Shown: piece after piece, positions 1 through 5,769 of the stretch
Layout of the letters: each line of letters opens with the position of its first letter
Numbering within the stretch: position 1 is the stretch's first letter
Source of the DNA: Actinomycetota bacterium
GTDB lineage: Bacteria; Actinomycetota; Actinomycetes; Streptosporangiales; Streptosporangiaceae
Direction: 5' to 3'
Assembly (NCBI GenBank): GCA_003140115.1
Contig: PLIQ01000538.1
Span: forward strand, 3,362-10,070
DNA length: 6,709 nucleotides
Made by a program: the position numbers and the translations under genes
The notes under the pieces: model-generated
Told to the model about the DNA's origin: nothing
Database searches by the model: none
Seen by the model: only the letters and a program-made list of their open reading frames with translations

Positions 1-27
1 GAAGCTAAGGAAGCCAAGGAAGCCAAG
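1..27 (+). repeat. Three tandem 9-bp units encoding EAK-EAK-EAK
   Basis: Bases 1-9, 10-18 and 19-27 read gaagctaag, gaagccaag, gaagccaag, differing by one base. In the ferredoxin frame each unit encodes Glu-Ala-Lys. The array may continue upstream of the window. Such sequence favours a charged helix and would suit a linker or an N-terminal extension. Confidence 0.7.
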
Positions 28-231
28 GCAACCGGGGAAACCCTCGTGGTGAACCCGATCGACTGCACCGGGCACGGCGTCTGCGCCGAGCTGCTGCCCG
101 AGCTGATCCACGTCGACGAGTGGGGCTACCCCATCGTGGACCCGCGCCCGGTGCCCCCCGAGCTGGTCCGCGAGGCCCGCCGCGCGGTGGCCGCCTGCCC
201 CGCGCTCGCCCTCAAGCTGATGCGCAGGTAG
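1..231 (+). CDS. 3Fe-4S ferredoxin (5' end not in window)
   Basis: Small single-cluster ferredoxin, expected to carry electrons between a reductase and an oxidase or P450-type partner in the cytoplasm. Counting from the GTG at 46 (61 residues), the cysteines are C7, C13 and C51. They form C-x5-C (C-T-G-H-G-V-C) and a distant Cys-Pro near the C terminus. Only three ligands are present, which is the pattern of [3Fe-4S] rather than [4Fe-4S] proteins. The segment around ELLPELIHVDEWGYP is characteristic of actinobacterial members. The reading frame is open back to base 1, where it encodes three EAK repeats, so the true start may lie upstream. Start candidates inside the window are GTG 46 and GTG 49, neither with a convincing ribosome binding site. 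It could be a free small ferredoxin with an N-terminal extension or the C-terminal domain of a larger protein. The redox partner is not visible. Its last 20 bases overlap the end of the convergent kinase gene. Confidence 0.85.
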   Translation, partial: EAKEAKEAKATGETLVVNPIDCTGHGVCAELLPELIHVDEWGYPIVDPRPVPPELVREARRAVAACPALALKLMRR

Positions 232-2056
232 CGACCGCCGGTGCCGCTGCCTGAAGGGTGAAGAAGAAGGTGGCGCCGTCGCCGATGGCTCCCTCGGCCC
301 AGGTGCGCCCGTTGTGCCGGTCCACGATCTCGCGCACGCAGGCCAGGCCAATGCCGGTCCCGGCGAATTCACGCGTGCTGTGCAGGCGCTGGAACGGTGT
401 GAAGAGCTTGTCGACGTACGCGGGGTCGAAGCCCGCGCCGTTATCGCGCACATAGCAGCAAACGCGGGCGTTCGCGTCGGGCGTCATCCCGAACTCGATC
501 GCGGCGCCGTCCCGGCCGGCGGTGAACTTCCAGGCGTTCTCCAGCAGCCGGCGCAGGGCTTCGCGGATGAGCGTACGGTCGGCCAGGGCCCAGGCCTGCG
601 GCTGGATGGTGAAACGGACGCTGCGGGCCGGGTCCTGACCCTGCAGGTCCGCGGCGATTCTGGCCGCCTCCGCACCGAGATCGACCGGCCGGAGGCTGAT
701 CTCTACCCGCGCGACGCGGGACAGGTCCATGAGGTCATCCAGGACGTCGCCGATGCGCCGGCTGGCGGCCTCGATCCGCTGAGCGTAGTCGCGGCCAGCC
801 TCGCCGAGGACGTCGGCGTAATCCTCGATCAGGGCGGCGCTGAACCCGGCCAGCGAGCGCAGCGGGGTCCGCAGGTCGTGCGCGATGGCGTAGCCGAGCT
901 GCTGCAGGTTCTGGTTGGTCCGCCTCAAGTCGTCGAGCGCCTGCCGTTGCTGGGTGACGTCGCGGATCGCGGCAGATACCAAGAGGCCCTGGACGGTATC
1001 AAGGGCGGACAGGGAGATCTCGGCGGGGAAGGTAGTGCCGTCGCGGCGGCGGCCGGACAGTTCCAGGCCCGCGCCCAGCTGCCGGGGCTGGGGGTCCGCG
1101 GTGTACCCGGCGCGCAGGCCGGGGTGCCCGGCCTGCACGGCGTCGGGGACCAGGATCTCGACCAGCTGCCCGGCCAGTTCCTCGCGCGGGTACCCGAACA
1201 TCCGCTCGGCCTGCGCGTTCACCAGCACGATCCGCCCGCCGGAGTCCACGCACACCATCGCGTCCGGTGCCGCCTCCAGCAGCCCACGGAACCGGGAATC
1301 GGCCCGCTGCTGGGCGCTGATATCCCGCACGATCACCGACAGTCCGGTGATCGTGCCCGTCTTGTCCGCGATGGACGCCGTCGTGGCCACCACCGTGATC
1401 ACGGTCCCGTCCTTGCGGACCAGGTCAGCCTGATACTCCTGCGTCTTCTCACCGCCCTCCACGGCGGCATGCCTTTCGTGCACCCCGGTGCGCTTCTCGG
1501 CGGGGATCAGGACATCGCTATGGTGGCCGATTATCTCGGCGGCGGTGTAGCCGTAGAGCCGCTCGGCTCCGGGGTTCCAGGTCCTGATCCGCCTGTCGAC
1601 GTCCAGGCTGACTACCGCGTCGGGGGCGGACTCGATGATCGATGCCAGCCAGGCCTGATCCTGTGCGGCCTGCCGCTGCTCGGTGACGTCGCGGATGGCG
1701 GCCGACACCAGGATGCCCTGGCCGGTGTCGAACGTGGCCAGGGAGATCTCGGCGGGGAAGGTGGTGCCGTCACGGCGCCGGCCGGACAGTTCCAGGCCCG
1801 CGGCCATCGGCCGCCGCCGTGGGTCGGCGGCGTACCCGGCGCGCAGCCCGCGGTGCCCGGCCCGCACGGCGTCGGGGACCAGGATCTCGACCAGCTGCCC
1901 GGCTAGTTCCCCTCGCGGGTACCCGAACATCCGCTCGGCCTGCGCGTTCACCAGCACGATCCGCCCCACGGAGTCCACGCACACCGTCGCGTCCGGTGCC
2001 GCCTCCAGCAGCCCGGCAATGACGGGATCAGTGATCTGCCGCACGGGCCAAAACAC
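212..2056 (-). CDS. Cytosolic PAS-PAS-PAS sensor histidine kinase
   Basis: Two-component sensor kinase of 614 residues. No signal peptide or membrane segment is visible, so it should sense an intracellular cue. PAS1 spans about 12-130, PAS2 about 133-250 and PAS3 about 255-373. PAS1 and PAS3 are near copies. A helical linker (374-387) leads into a HisKA dimerisation domain with the H-box around IAHDLRTPLR, where H393 is the predicted phospho-acceptor. The ATPase domain has an N-box (LLENAWKFT, N507), a G1 box (DNGAGFD, 538-544), an F-box (LFTPFQRLH) and a G2 box (GTGIGL, 566-571). All catalytic motifs look intact. The H-box and ATPase resemble phytochrome-like kinases, but there is no GAF or PHY domain. 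The ligand cannot be read from sequence. The start is GTG at 2056, since an in-frame stop lies 21 bases upstream. A GGAG sits only one base before it, so GTG 2044 (residue 5) is a possible alternative. No response regulator is in the window. Confidence 0.93.
   Translation of the reverse strand: MFWPVRQITDPVIAGLLEAAPDATVCVDSVGRIVLVNAQAERMFGYPRGELAGQLVEILVPDAVRAGHRGLRAGYAADPRRRPMAAGLELSGRRRDGTTFPAEISLATFDTGQGILVSAAIRDVTEQRQAAQDQAWLASIIESAPDAVVSLDVDRRIRTWNPGAERLYGYTAAEIIGHHSDVLIPAEKRTGVHERHAAVEGGEKTQEYQADLVRKDGTVITVVATTASIADKTGTITGLSVIVRDISAQQRADSRFRGLLEAAPDAMVCVDSGGRIVLVNAQAERMFGYPREELAGQLVEILVPDAVQAGHPGLRAGYTADPQPRQLGAGLELSGRRRDGTTFPAEISLSALDTVQGLLVSAAIRDVTQQRQALDDLRRTNQNLQQLGYAIAHDLRTPLRSLAGFSAALIEDYADVLGEAGRDYAQRIEAASRRIGDVLDDLMDLSRVARVEISLRPVDLGAEAARIAADLQGQDPARSVRFTIQPQAWALADRTLIREALRRLLENAWKFTAGRDGAAIEFGMTPDANARVCCYVRDNGAGFDPAYVDKLFTPFQRLHSTREFAGTGIGLACVREIVDRHNGRTWAEGAIGDGATFFFTLQAAAPAVATCASA
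939..1285 (-). repeat. PAS3 copy of the intragenic 729-bp-spaced duplication
   Basis: This stretch of the kinase gene aligns without gaps to 1668-2014 at a constant offset of 729 bases (243 codons). My hand alignment over 961-1285 finds about 33 mismatches in 325 positions, about 90% identity. The half nearest the domain start (1141-1285) has about 6 mismatches in 145. It encodes residues about 258-373. Confidence 0.9.
1668..2014 (-). repeat. PAS1 copy of the intragenic duplication
   Basis: Partner of 939-1285, encoding residues about 15-130. Both copies share the run of residues from GRIVLVN through ERMFGYP and the segment GLELSGRRRDGTTFPAEISL. They differ mainly in the 70-90 loop (for example DPRRRPMA against DPQPRQLG). 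PAS2, lying between them, is clearly diverged and not part of the recent event. Confidence 0.9.
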
Positions 2057-2083
2057 GCTCCGTACTAGAGAAACTACTTAAAG

Positions 2084-2089
2084 CTATTA
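2084..2089 (-). promoter_or_regulatory. Possible -10 element (TAATAG) for the kinase gene
   Basis: Read on the minus strand, TAATAG lies 27 bases before the GTG at 2056, in an AT-rich pocket (about 2066-2090) that stands out against the high-GC surroundings. No good -35 sits 16-18 bases upstream. A perfect TTGACA (minus strand, 2121-2126) is 31 bases away, too far for a standard pair. The assignment rests on the hexamer and base composition only. Confidence 0.35.
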
Positions 2090-2092
2090 TGC

Positions 2093-2122
2093 CACATGTG
2101 TCCGCCGCCTCGGACAGATGTG
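2093..2122 (-). terminator. Imperfect 12-bp inverted repeat: pirin terminator or operator
   Basis: Arms 2093-2104 (cacatgtgtccg) and 2111-2122 (cggacagatgtg) pair at 11 of 12 positions around a 6-base loop; the mismatch is 2098/2117. The hairpin begins 16 bases after the pirin stop codon and lies before the kinase start, which suits a transcription terminator. The bases after the stem on the minus strand (gcataatagcttt) contain no clean U-tract, so it would have to act without one. The symmetry, and the place just upstream of the putative kinase -10, also suit a dimeric regulator site. Confidence 0.45.
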
Positions 2123-2138
2123 TCAAGCGCCGGAAGAT

Positions 2139-3107
2139 CTAAAGCACGTCGTGCCCGGGGTGCGGGTCGGTCGGCACCGCGGGAATCGACCCCAGCCGCC
2201 CGGCCTGGTAGTCCTCGAAGGCCTGCTCCAGCTCGGCGCGGGTATTCATGACGAACGGCCCGTATGCGGCCACCGGCTCCCGGATGGGCTGCCCGCCGAG
2301 CAGCAGGATGTCCATGTCCCTGGACCCCGAAGCCGCGAACGTGATCGCATCCCCCGCCCCGAACACCGCCAGCTGCCCCATCTTCACCGGACGCCTATCC
2401 GGCCCCACAGTGCCGCTGCCCGCCAGCACGTAGCCCAGCGCGTTGAAGTCCGCCGGCCACGGCAGCCGCACCTGCGCGCCCGCCGACACGGTGGCGTGCA
2501 CCAGCGCGATCGGCGTGTGCGTCACGCCCGGTCCCGAGTACCCAGAGAACGACCCGGCGATCACCCTCAGCAACGCCCCGCCGTCCGCGGAGGACAGCAG
2601 CGCTACCTGCCCGGCCCGGATGTCCTGGTACCGCGGCGGCGTCATCTTCAGCCGGGCCGGCAGGTTGACCCAGAGCTGGAAGCCGTGGAACAGCCCGCCG
2701 CTGACCACCAGTTCCTCCGGCGGGGCCTCGATGTGCAAGATGCCGCCGCCCGCGGTCATCCACTGGGTGTCACCGTTGGTGATCAGGCCGCCGCCGCCGT
2801 TGGAGTCCTGGTGCCGGAACGTGCCGTCGATGATGTAGGTGACGGTCTCGAACCCGCGGTGCGGGTGCCACGGCGTGCCCTTGGGCTCCCCGGGACCGTA
2901 GTCGACCTCACCCATCTGGTCCATGTGGATGAACGGGTCGAGCCGCGCCAGGTCCACCCCGGCGAACGCGCGCCGGACCGGGAACCCCTCGCCCTCGTAC
3001 GCCGACGGGGCGGTGGTGACCGAGGTGACCTTCCGCTCGGCCCCGGTCAGATCAGGCTCGGGGACCCGCGGCAGGACCAGGATGTTCTCGACGGTGATCG
3101 CTGGCAT
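2139..3107 (-). CDS. Pirin-family bicupin protein
   Basis: Pirin-like protein of 322 residues, cytoplasmic, with no signal peptide. The N-terminal cupin (about 20-130) keeps the four metal ligands expected from characterised pirins: H81 and H83 in PWHPHRGFETVTY, and H125 and E127 in GGILHIEAPP. The C-terminal pirin cupin spans about 180-285. Characterised relatives bind a single iron; some, such as E. coli YhhW, show quercetin 2,3-dioxygenase activity, and others act as redox-sensitive protein partners. The substrate here is unknown. The start is ATG 3107: it is preceded by AGGGAAG eight bases upstream, and homology to pirins begins directly at MPAITVENIL. An in-frame upstream start at 3251 would add 48 unrelated residues and run into the divergent gene. 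Upstream it faces purM across 133 bp; downstream an 82-bp gap precedes the kinase gene. Confidence 0.93.
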   Translation of the reverse strand: MPAITVENILVLPRVPEPDLTGAERKVTSVTTAPSAYEGEGFPVRRAFAGVDLARLDPFIHMDQMGEVDYGPGEPKGTPWHPHRGFETVTYIIDGTFRHQDSNGGGGLITNGDTQWMTAGGGILHIEAPPEELVVSGGLFHGFQLWVNLPARLKMTPPRYQDIRAGQVALLSSADGGALLRVIAGSFSGYSGPGVTHTPIALVHATVSAGAQVRLPWPADFNALGYVLAGSGTVGPDRRPVKMGQLAVFGAGDAITFAASGSRDMDILLLGGQPIREPVAAYGPFVMNTRAELEQAFEDYQAGRLGSIPAVPTDPHPGHDVL

Positions 3108-3115
3108 GGCGTGCA

Positions 3116-3122
3116 CTTCCCT
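3116..3122 (-). promoter_or_regulatory. Ribosome binding site AGGGAAG for pirin
   Basis: Reads AGGGAAG on the minus strand, eight bases before the ATG at 3107. It decides this start over the longer in-frame reading from 3251. Confidence 0.65.
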
Positions 3123-3138
3123 TCGGAGCAACAGTGCC

Positions 3139-3144
3139 AGCATA
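3139..3144 (-). promoter_or_regulatory. Possible -10 element (TATGCT) for pirin
   Basis: TATGCT on the minus strand fits the actinobacterial TANNNT pattern and would give a leader of roughly 25 bases containing the AGGGAAG site. No convincing -35 is seen at the normal distance. The palindrome at 3152-3163 would lie in its -10/-35 spacer. Confidence 0.35.
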
Positions 3145-3151
3145 ACTGAAC

Positions 3152-3163
3152 TTGAAACTTCAA
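3152..3163. promoter_or_regulatory. Palindrome TTGAA-AC-TTCAA, candidate operator
   Basis: Perfect 5-bp arms around a 2-bp centre, in the AT-rich part (about 3141-3170) of the divergent pirin/purM region. It lies just upstream of the putative pirin -10 and about 78 bases from the purM start, so pirin is the likelier target. Its size and symmetry suit a dimeric helix-turn-helix repressor such as a MarR- or TetR-type protein. No such regulator is encoded in the window, and arms this short can arise by chance. Confidence 0.35.
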
Positions 3164-3228
3164 TTATTCCGAACGAACATGGCCTTTGCCCCCGGCCTCG
3201 GTTCCGCGGTCCGTCGGCGTCGTTACCG

Positions 3229-3234
3229 TAGGCT
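3229..3234 (+). promoter_or_regulatory. Leaderless-type -10 element (TAGGCT) for purM-like gene
   Basis: TAGGCT matches TANNNT and is followed by exactly six bases and then the ATG at 3241. This places the transcript start at or next to the A of the ATG, and no Shine-Dalgarno sequence is present. An overlapping TACCGT (3224-3229) is an alternative that would give a leader of a few bases. Confidence 0.55.
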
Positions 3235-3240
3235 GCGAGT

Positions 3241-4356
3241 ATGGACACCAACCAGGACGAGTCGCCGCCCAGTTACGCCGCGGCCGGCGTGGACGAACAG
3301 CGCGAGCAGGACGTGTTCGCCCGCGCCATGCGTCCCTGGCTGGCCCGCACCGCGGCCCGGTCCTCGATGGTGACCAGTATCACCGGCCTATCCAGCGGCT
3401 ACTTCGCCACCATCTTGCAGCTGGACTCCGGGCCGCCGCTCGCCATGAGCACCGACGGCGTAGGCACCAAGATCCTGCTGGCCCGCGAGGCCAACCGGTG
3501 GGAACCGATCGGGATCGACTGCGTGGCCAACAACGTGAACGACCTGATCTGCGTGGGCGCGGTCCCCCTCGCGCTGCTGGACTACGTGGCCATCGACCGG
3601 ATCGACGAGGGGGTGCTCGAGGAGATCGCCCGCGGCCTGTACCTGGGCGCCGACCTGGCCGGGATCGCCATCCCGGGCGGCGAGATCGCCCAGATCGGAT
3701 CGATGCTGGCCGACCCGGCCGGCGGCCGTCCCATGCTGGACCTGGTCGGCACCGCGATCGGCGCGCTGCCGCCGGGACGCACTCCGATCGACGGCTCGGG
3801 CGTCCGGGCCGGCGACGTGATCATCGGCCTGCCCAGCTCGGGCCTGCACAGCAACGGGTACTCGCTGGCCCGGCACGTCCTGTTCGAGCGGGCCGGGATG
3901 AAGCTGTCCGACCGGGTGCCGGGGACGGCCCGGCACCTGGACGACGCGCTGCTGCAGCCGACCCGGGTCTACGTGGCCGCGGTCCAGGCGCTGTGGGCGG
4001 CCGGCGTGGAGCCGCACGGCCTGGTCAACATCTCCGGCGGCGGGCTGCTCAACCTCGGCCGGCTGGCCGCCGACGTGTCCTACGAGCTGGACGCGCTGCC
4101 GCCGCCGCCGGCGGTGTTCGGCCTCATCGCCGAGGCGGGCGCGGTCCCGGCCGCGACCATGTACGCCACGTTCAACATGGGGACCGGGTTCGCCATCGTG
4201 ATCCCCGCGGCCCGGCAGCAGGCGGCGATGACCGCGCTGAAGAACGTCGGCGAGGAGCCGGTCCGGGTGGGCTGGGTCACCGGCCGTCCCGGGCGCGCCG
4301 TATCGATCCCCGACGCGAGCCTGCGCGGCCGAGGCGACACCTTCGAGATGATCTAG
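3241..4356 (+). CDS. purM: PurM-family AIR synthase (divergent phosphoribosylformylglycinamidine cyclo-ligase)
   Basis: 371 residues, slightly longer than a usual PurM (about 345-360). The family reaction is FGAM + ATP to aminoimidazole ribotide, the fifth step of purine synthesis, in the cytoplasm as a dimer. Features in order: YAAAGVD (12-18, the PurM N-terminal signature), TDGVGTK (71-77, ATP/substrate loop), GIDCVANNVND (91-101), PGGE (145-148), SSGLHSNGYSLAR (199-211, highly diagnostic of PurM), QPTRVYV (239-245), NISGGG (263-268) and MYATFNMGTGF (307-317). Compared with typical PurM, GGETAEMP is GGEIAQIG, HITGGG is NISGGG, and the Arg of MYRTFN is Ala. It may therefore be a paralogue rather than the housekeeping enzyme, and purF is not adjacent. 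HypE, ThiL and SelD share the fold but not these motifs. The start is ATG 3241, with a TANNNT element six bases upstream. The M20 peptidase follows after 18 bp. Confidence 0.85.
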   Translation: MDTNQDESPPSYAAAGVDEQREQDVFARAMRPWLARTAARSSMVTSITGLSSGYFATILQLDSGPPLAMSTDGVGTKILLAREANRWEPIGIDCVANNVNDLICVGAVPLALLDYVAIDRIDEGVLEEIARGLYLGADLAGIAIPGGEIAQIGSMLADPAGGRPMLDLVGTAIGALPPGRTPIDGSGVRAGDVIIGLPSSGLHSNGYSLARHVLFERAGMKLSDRVPGTARHLDDALLQPTRVYVAAVQALWAAGVEPHGLVNISGGGLLNLGRLAADVSYELDALPPPPAVFGLIAEAGAVPAATMYATFNMGTGFAIVIPAARQQAAMTALKNVGEEPVRVGWVTGRPGRAVSIPDASLRGRGDTFEMI

Positions 4357-4362
4357 CCGCGA

Positions 4363-4368
4363 TACCGT
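4363..4368 (+). promoter_or_regulatory. Leaderless-type -10 element (TACCGT) for the dipeptidase
   Basis: TACCGT lies in the 18-bp gap after purM and is followed by six bases and the ATG at 4375, the same geometry as at 3229-3241. The gap contains no Shine-Dalgarno sequence. It may be an internal promoter feeding the dipeptidase-nudC pair. The -35 region would fall inside the purM coding end, and no clear match is seen there. Confidence 0.5.
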
Positions 4369-4374
4369 CTAAGC

Positions 4375-5769
4375 ATGGATGTGCGCGCCTACGTCGAGTC
4401 CCACGCCCGTGAGTTCATCGATGACCTGAAGCAGTGGCTGGCCATCCCGTCGATCTCCGCCGACCCCGCGCGCCACGGCGACGTCCGGCGCAGCGCCGAG
4501 TGGCTCGCCGCGTACCTGCGCACGATCGGCTTCCCGATCGCCGAGATCTGGGAGACCGACCCGGACGGGCTGCCCGCGGTGTTCGCCGAGTGGCCGGCCA
4601 ATAACAGCAATGCACCGAGGGTGCTGATCTACGGGCATCACGACGTCCAGCCGGTCGAGCCGCTGCAGGAGTGGGACAGCCCGCCGTTCGAGCCCGCCGA
4701 GCGCGACGGGCTGCTGCTCGCCCGCGGCGCGTCCGACGACAAGGGCCAGGTGCTGTTCCATTCCCTCGGCCTCCGCGCGTGCCTCGCCGCTTCCCGAATG
4801 GCCGCGCCCCCGGTCACGGTCAAGCTGCTGATCGAGGGCGAGGAGGAGTCCGGATCCGAGCACTTCGCCGAACTCCTGCGCCGCGAGCGTGACCGGCTGG
4901 CCTGCGACGTGATCGTGGTCAGCGACACCAGCATGTGGGCCGCCGACGTGCCGTCCATGTGCACCGGCATGCGCGGGCTGGCCTCGGCCGAGGTCACGCT
5001 GACCGGCCCGGTCCGGGACCTGCACTCCGGGTCGTTCGGCGGCGGGGTGCCGAACCCGGTGCACGCCCTGGCCGCCCTGCTGGCCGGCCTGCACGACGGG
5101 GCGGGCCGGGTCACCCTGCCCCGCTTCTACGACCGGGTGCTGGCTCTGTCTGACGAGGAACGGGAACTGTTCGCCCGGCTGCCGTTCGACGAGAAGGAGT
5201 GGCTGGCCGAGGCCGGCCAGAGCGGCGCCGCGTACGGCGAGGCGGGCTTCACCACGCTGGAGCGGATCTGGGCCCGGCCCACCGCGGAGGTCAACGGGTT
5301 GTGGGGCGGGCACACCGGCCCGGGCGGCAAGACCATCATCCCCAGGGCCGCGCACGCCAAGGTTTCCTTCCGCCTGGTCGCCGACCAGGATCCGGCGGAC
5401 GTCACGGCCGCGTTCGCGCAGTACGTCCAGGCCGCCACCCCGGCCGGGCTGGAGGCCACGGTCACCGTCCAGCCCGCGGTCCGCCCCAGCCACTCGCCGA
5501 TCACCTCCCCGGCCGTCCGGGCCGGCCGGCGGGCCATGGAACGGGCGTTCGGCCGCGAAGTGCTGTTCACCAAGGAGGGCGGCAGCGGCCCCGAGGCCGA
5601 CCTGGCCGAGGTCCTGGCCGCCCCGCTCGTCTTCGTGGCCATCGGCCTGGATTCGGACCGCGCGCACGCCCCCAACGAACGGGTCGACCTGTCGCTGCTG
5701 CTGCGGGGCGCCGAGGTGTCGGCGTACCTCTGGGAGGAACTGGCGTCCGTCGGCTCGGACCTGCGGTGA
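4375..5769 (+). CDS. M20-family zinc dipeptidase
   Basis: 464-residue di-zinc metallopeptidase of the M20 (ArgE/DapE/CPG2/carnosinase-like) family, cytoplasmic, with no signal peptide. Predicted metal ligands are H88 in YGHHDVQP, bridging D121 in ARGASDDKG, E158 in EGEEESGS, D184 in VSDTSMW and H431 in AHAPNERV. D90 and the catalytic base E157 are also present. The inserted lid/dimerisation domain (about 195-330) carries DLHSGSFGG with H217, the conserved His that reaches the neighbouring active site in carnosinase-type enzymes. Length and motif spacing match the dipeptidase (CNDP-like) branch rather than DapE or ArgE. All key residues are intact, so it should be active; the dipeptide specificity is not readable. 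The start is ATG 4375, with no Shine-Dalgarno and a TANNNT six bases upstream. Its stop overlaps the nudC GTG as GTGA (5766-5769), indicating translational coupling. Confidence 0.94.
   Translation: MDVRAYVESHAREFIDDLKQWLAIPSISADPARHGDVRRSAEWLAAYLRTIGFPIAEIWETDPDGLPAVFAEWPANNSNAPRVLIYGHHDVQPVEPLQEWDSPPFEPAERDGLLLARGASDDKGQVLFHSLGLRACLAASRMAAPPVTVKLLIEGEEESGSEHFAELLRRERDRLACDVIVVSDTSMWAADVPSMCTGMRGLASAEVTLTGPVRDLHSGSFGGGVPNPVHALAALLAGLHDGAGRVTLPRFYDRVLALSDEERELFARLPFDEKEWLAEAGQSGAAYGEAGFTTLERIWARPTAEVNGLWGGHTGPGGKTIIPRAAHAKVSFRLVADQDPADVTAAFAQYVQAATPAGLEATVTVQPAVRPSHSPITSPAVRAGRRAMERAFGREVLFTKEGGSGPEADLAEVLAAPLVFVAIGLDSDRAHAPNERVDLSLLLRGAEVSAYLWEELASVGSDLR

Noticed and set aside
314..1906. Long plus-strand open frame of 530 codons opposite the kinase gene
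   Set aside because: It mirrors the kinase, whose PAS, H-box and ATPase motifs are unmistakable. Its translation is Gly/Val/Pro/Arg-rich with no recognisable domain, the usual antisense shadow in high-GC DNA; the duplicated PAS DNA also gives it a false internal repeat.
2090..2126. TTGACA at 2121-2126 (minus) paired with TAATAG at 2084-2089 as one sigma-70 promoter
   Set aside because: The spacer is 31 bases, far from the usual 16-18, so the two hexamers cannot form one standard promoter.
2118..3149. Plus-strand open frame of 343 codons opposite the pirin gene
   Set aside because: Antisense shadow of a clear pirin with all metal ligands; the composition is Arg/Pro/His-rich and shows no family motif.
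3108..3251. N-terminal extension of pirin to an in-frame start at 3251
   Set aside because: It would add 48 residues unlike any pirin and overlap the divergent purM start, while ATG 3107 has its own ribosome binding site.
3186..4412. Plus-strand open frame of 408 codons overlapping the purM-like gene in another frame
   Set aside because: Arg/Gly/Pro-rich translation without motifs; the overlapping frame encodes intact PurM signatures from 3241.
4369..5667. Minus-strand open frame of 432 codons opposite the dipeptidase
   Set aside because: Shadow of the M20 peptidase, whose catalytic residues are all present on the plus strand.
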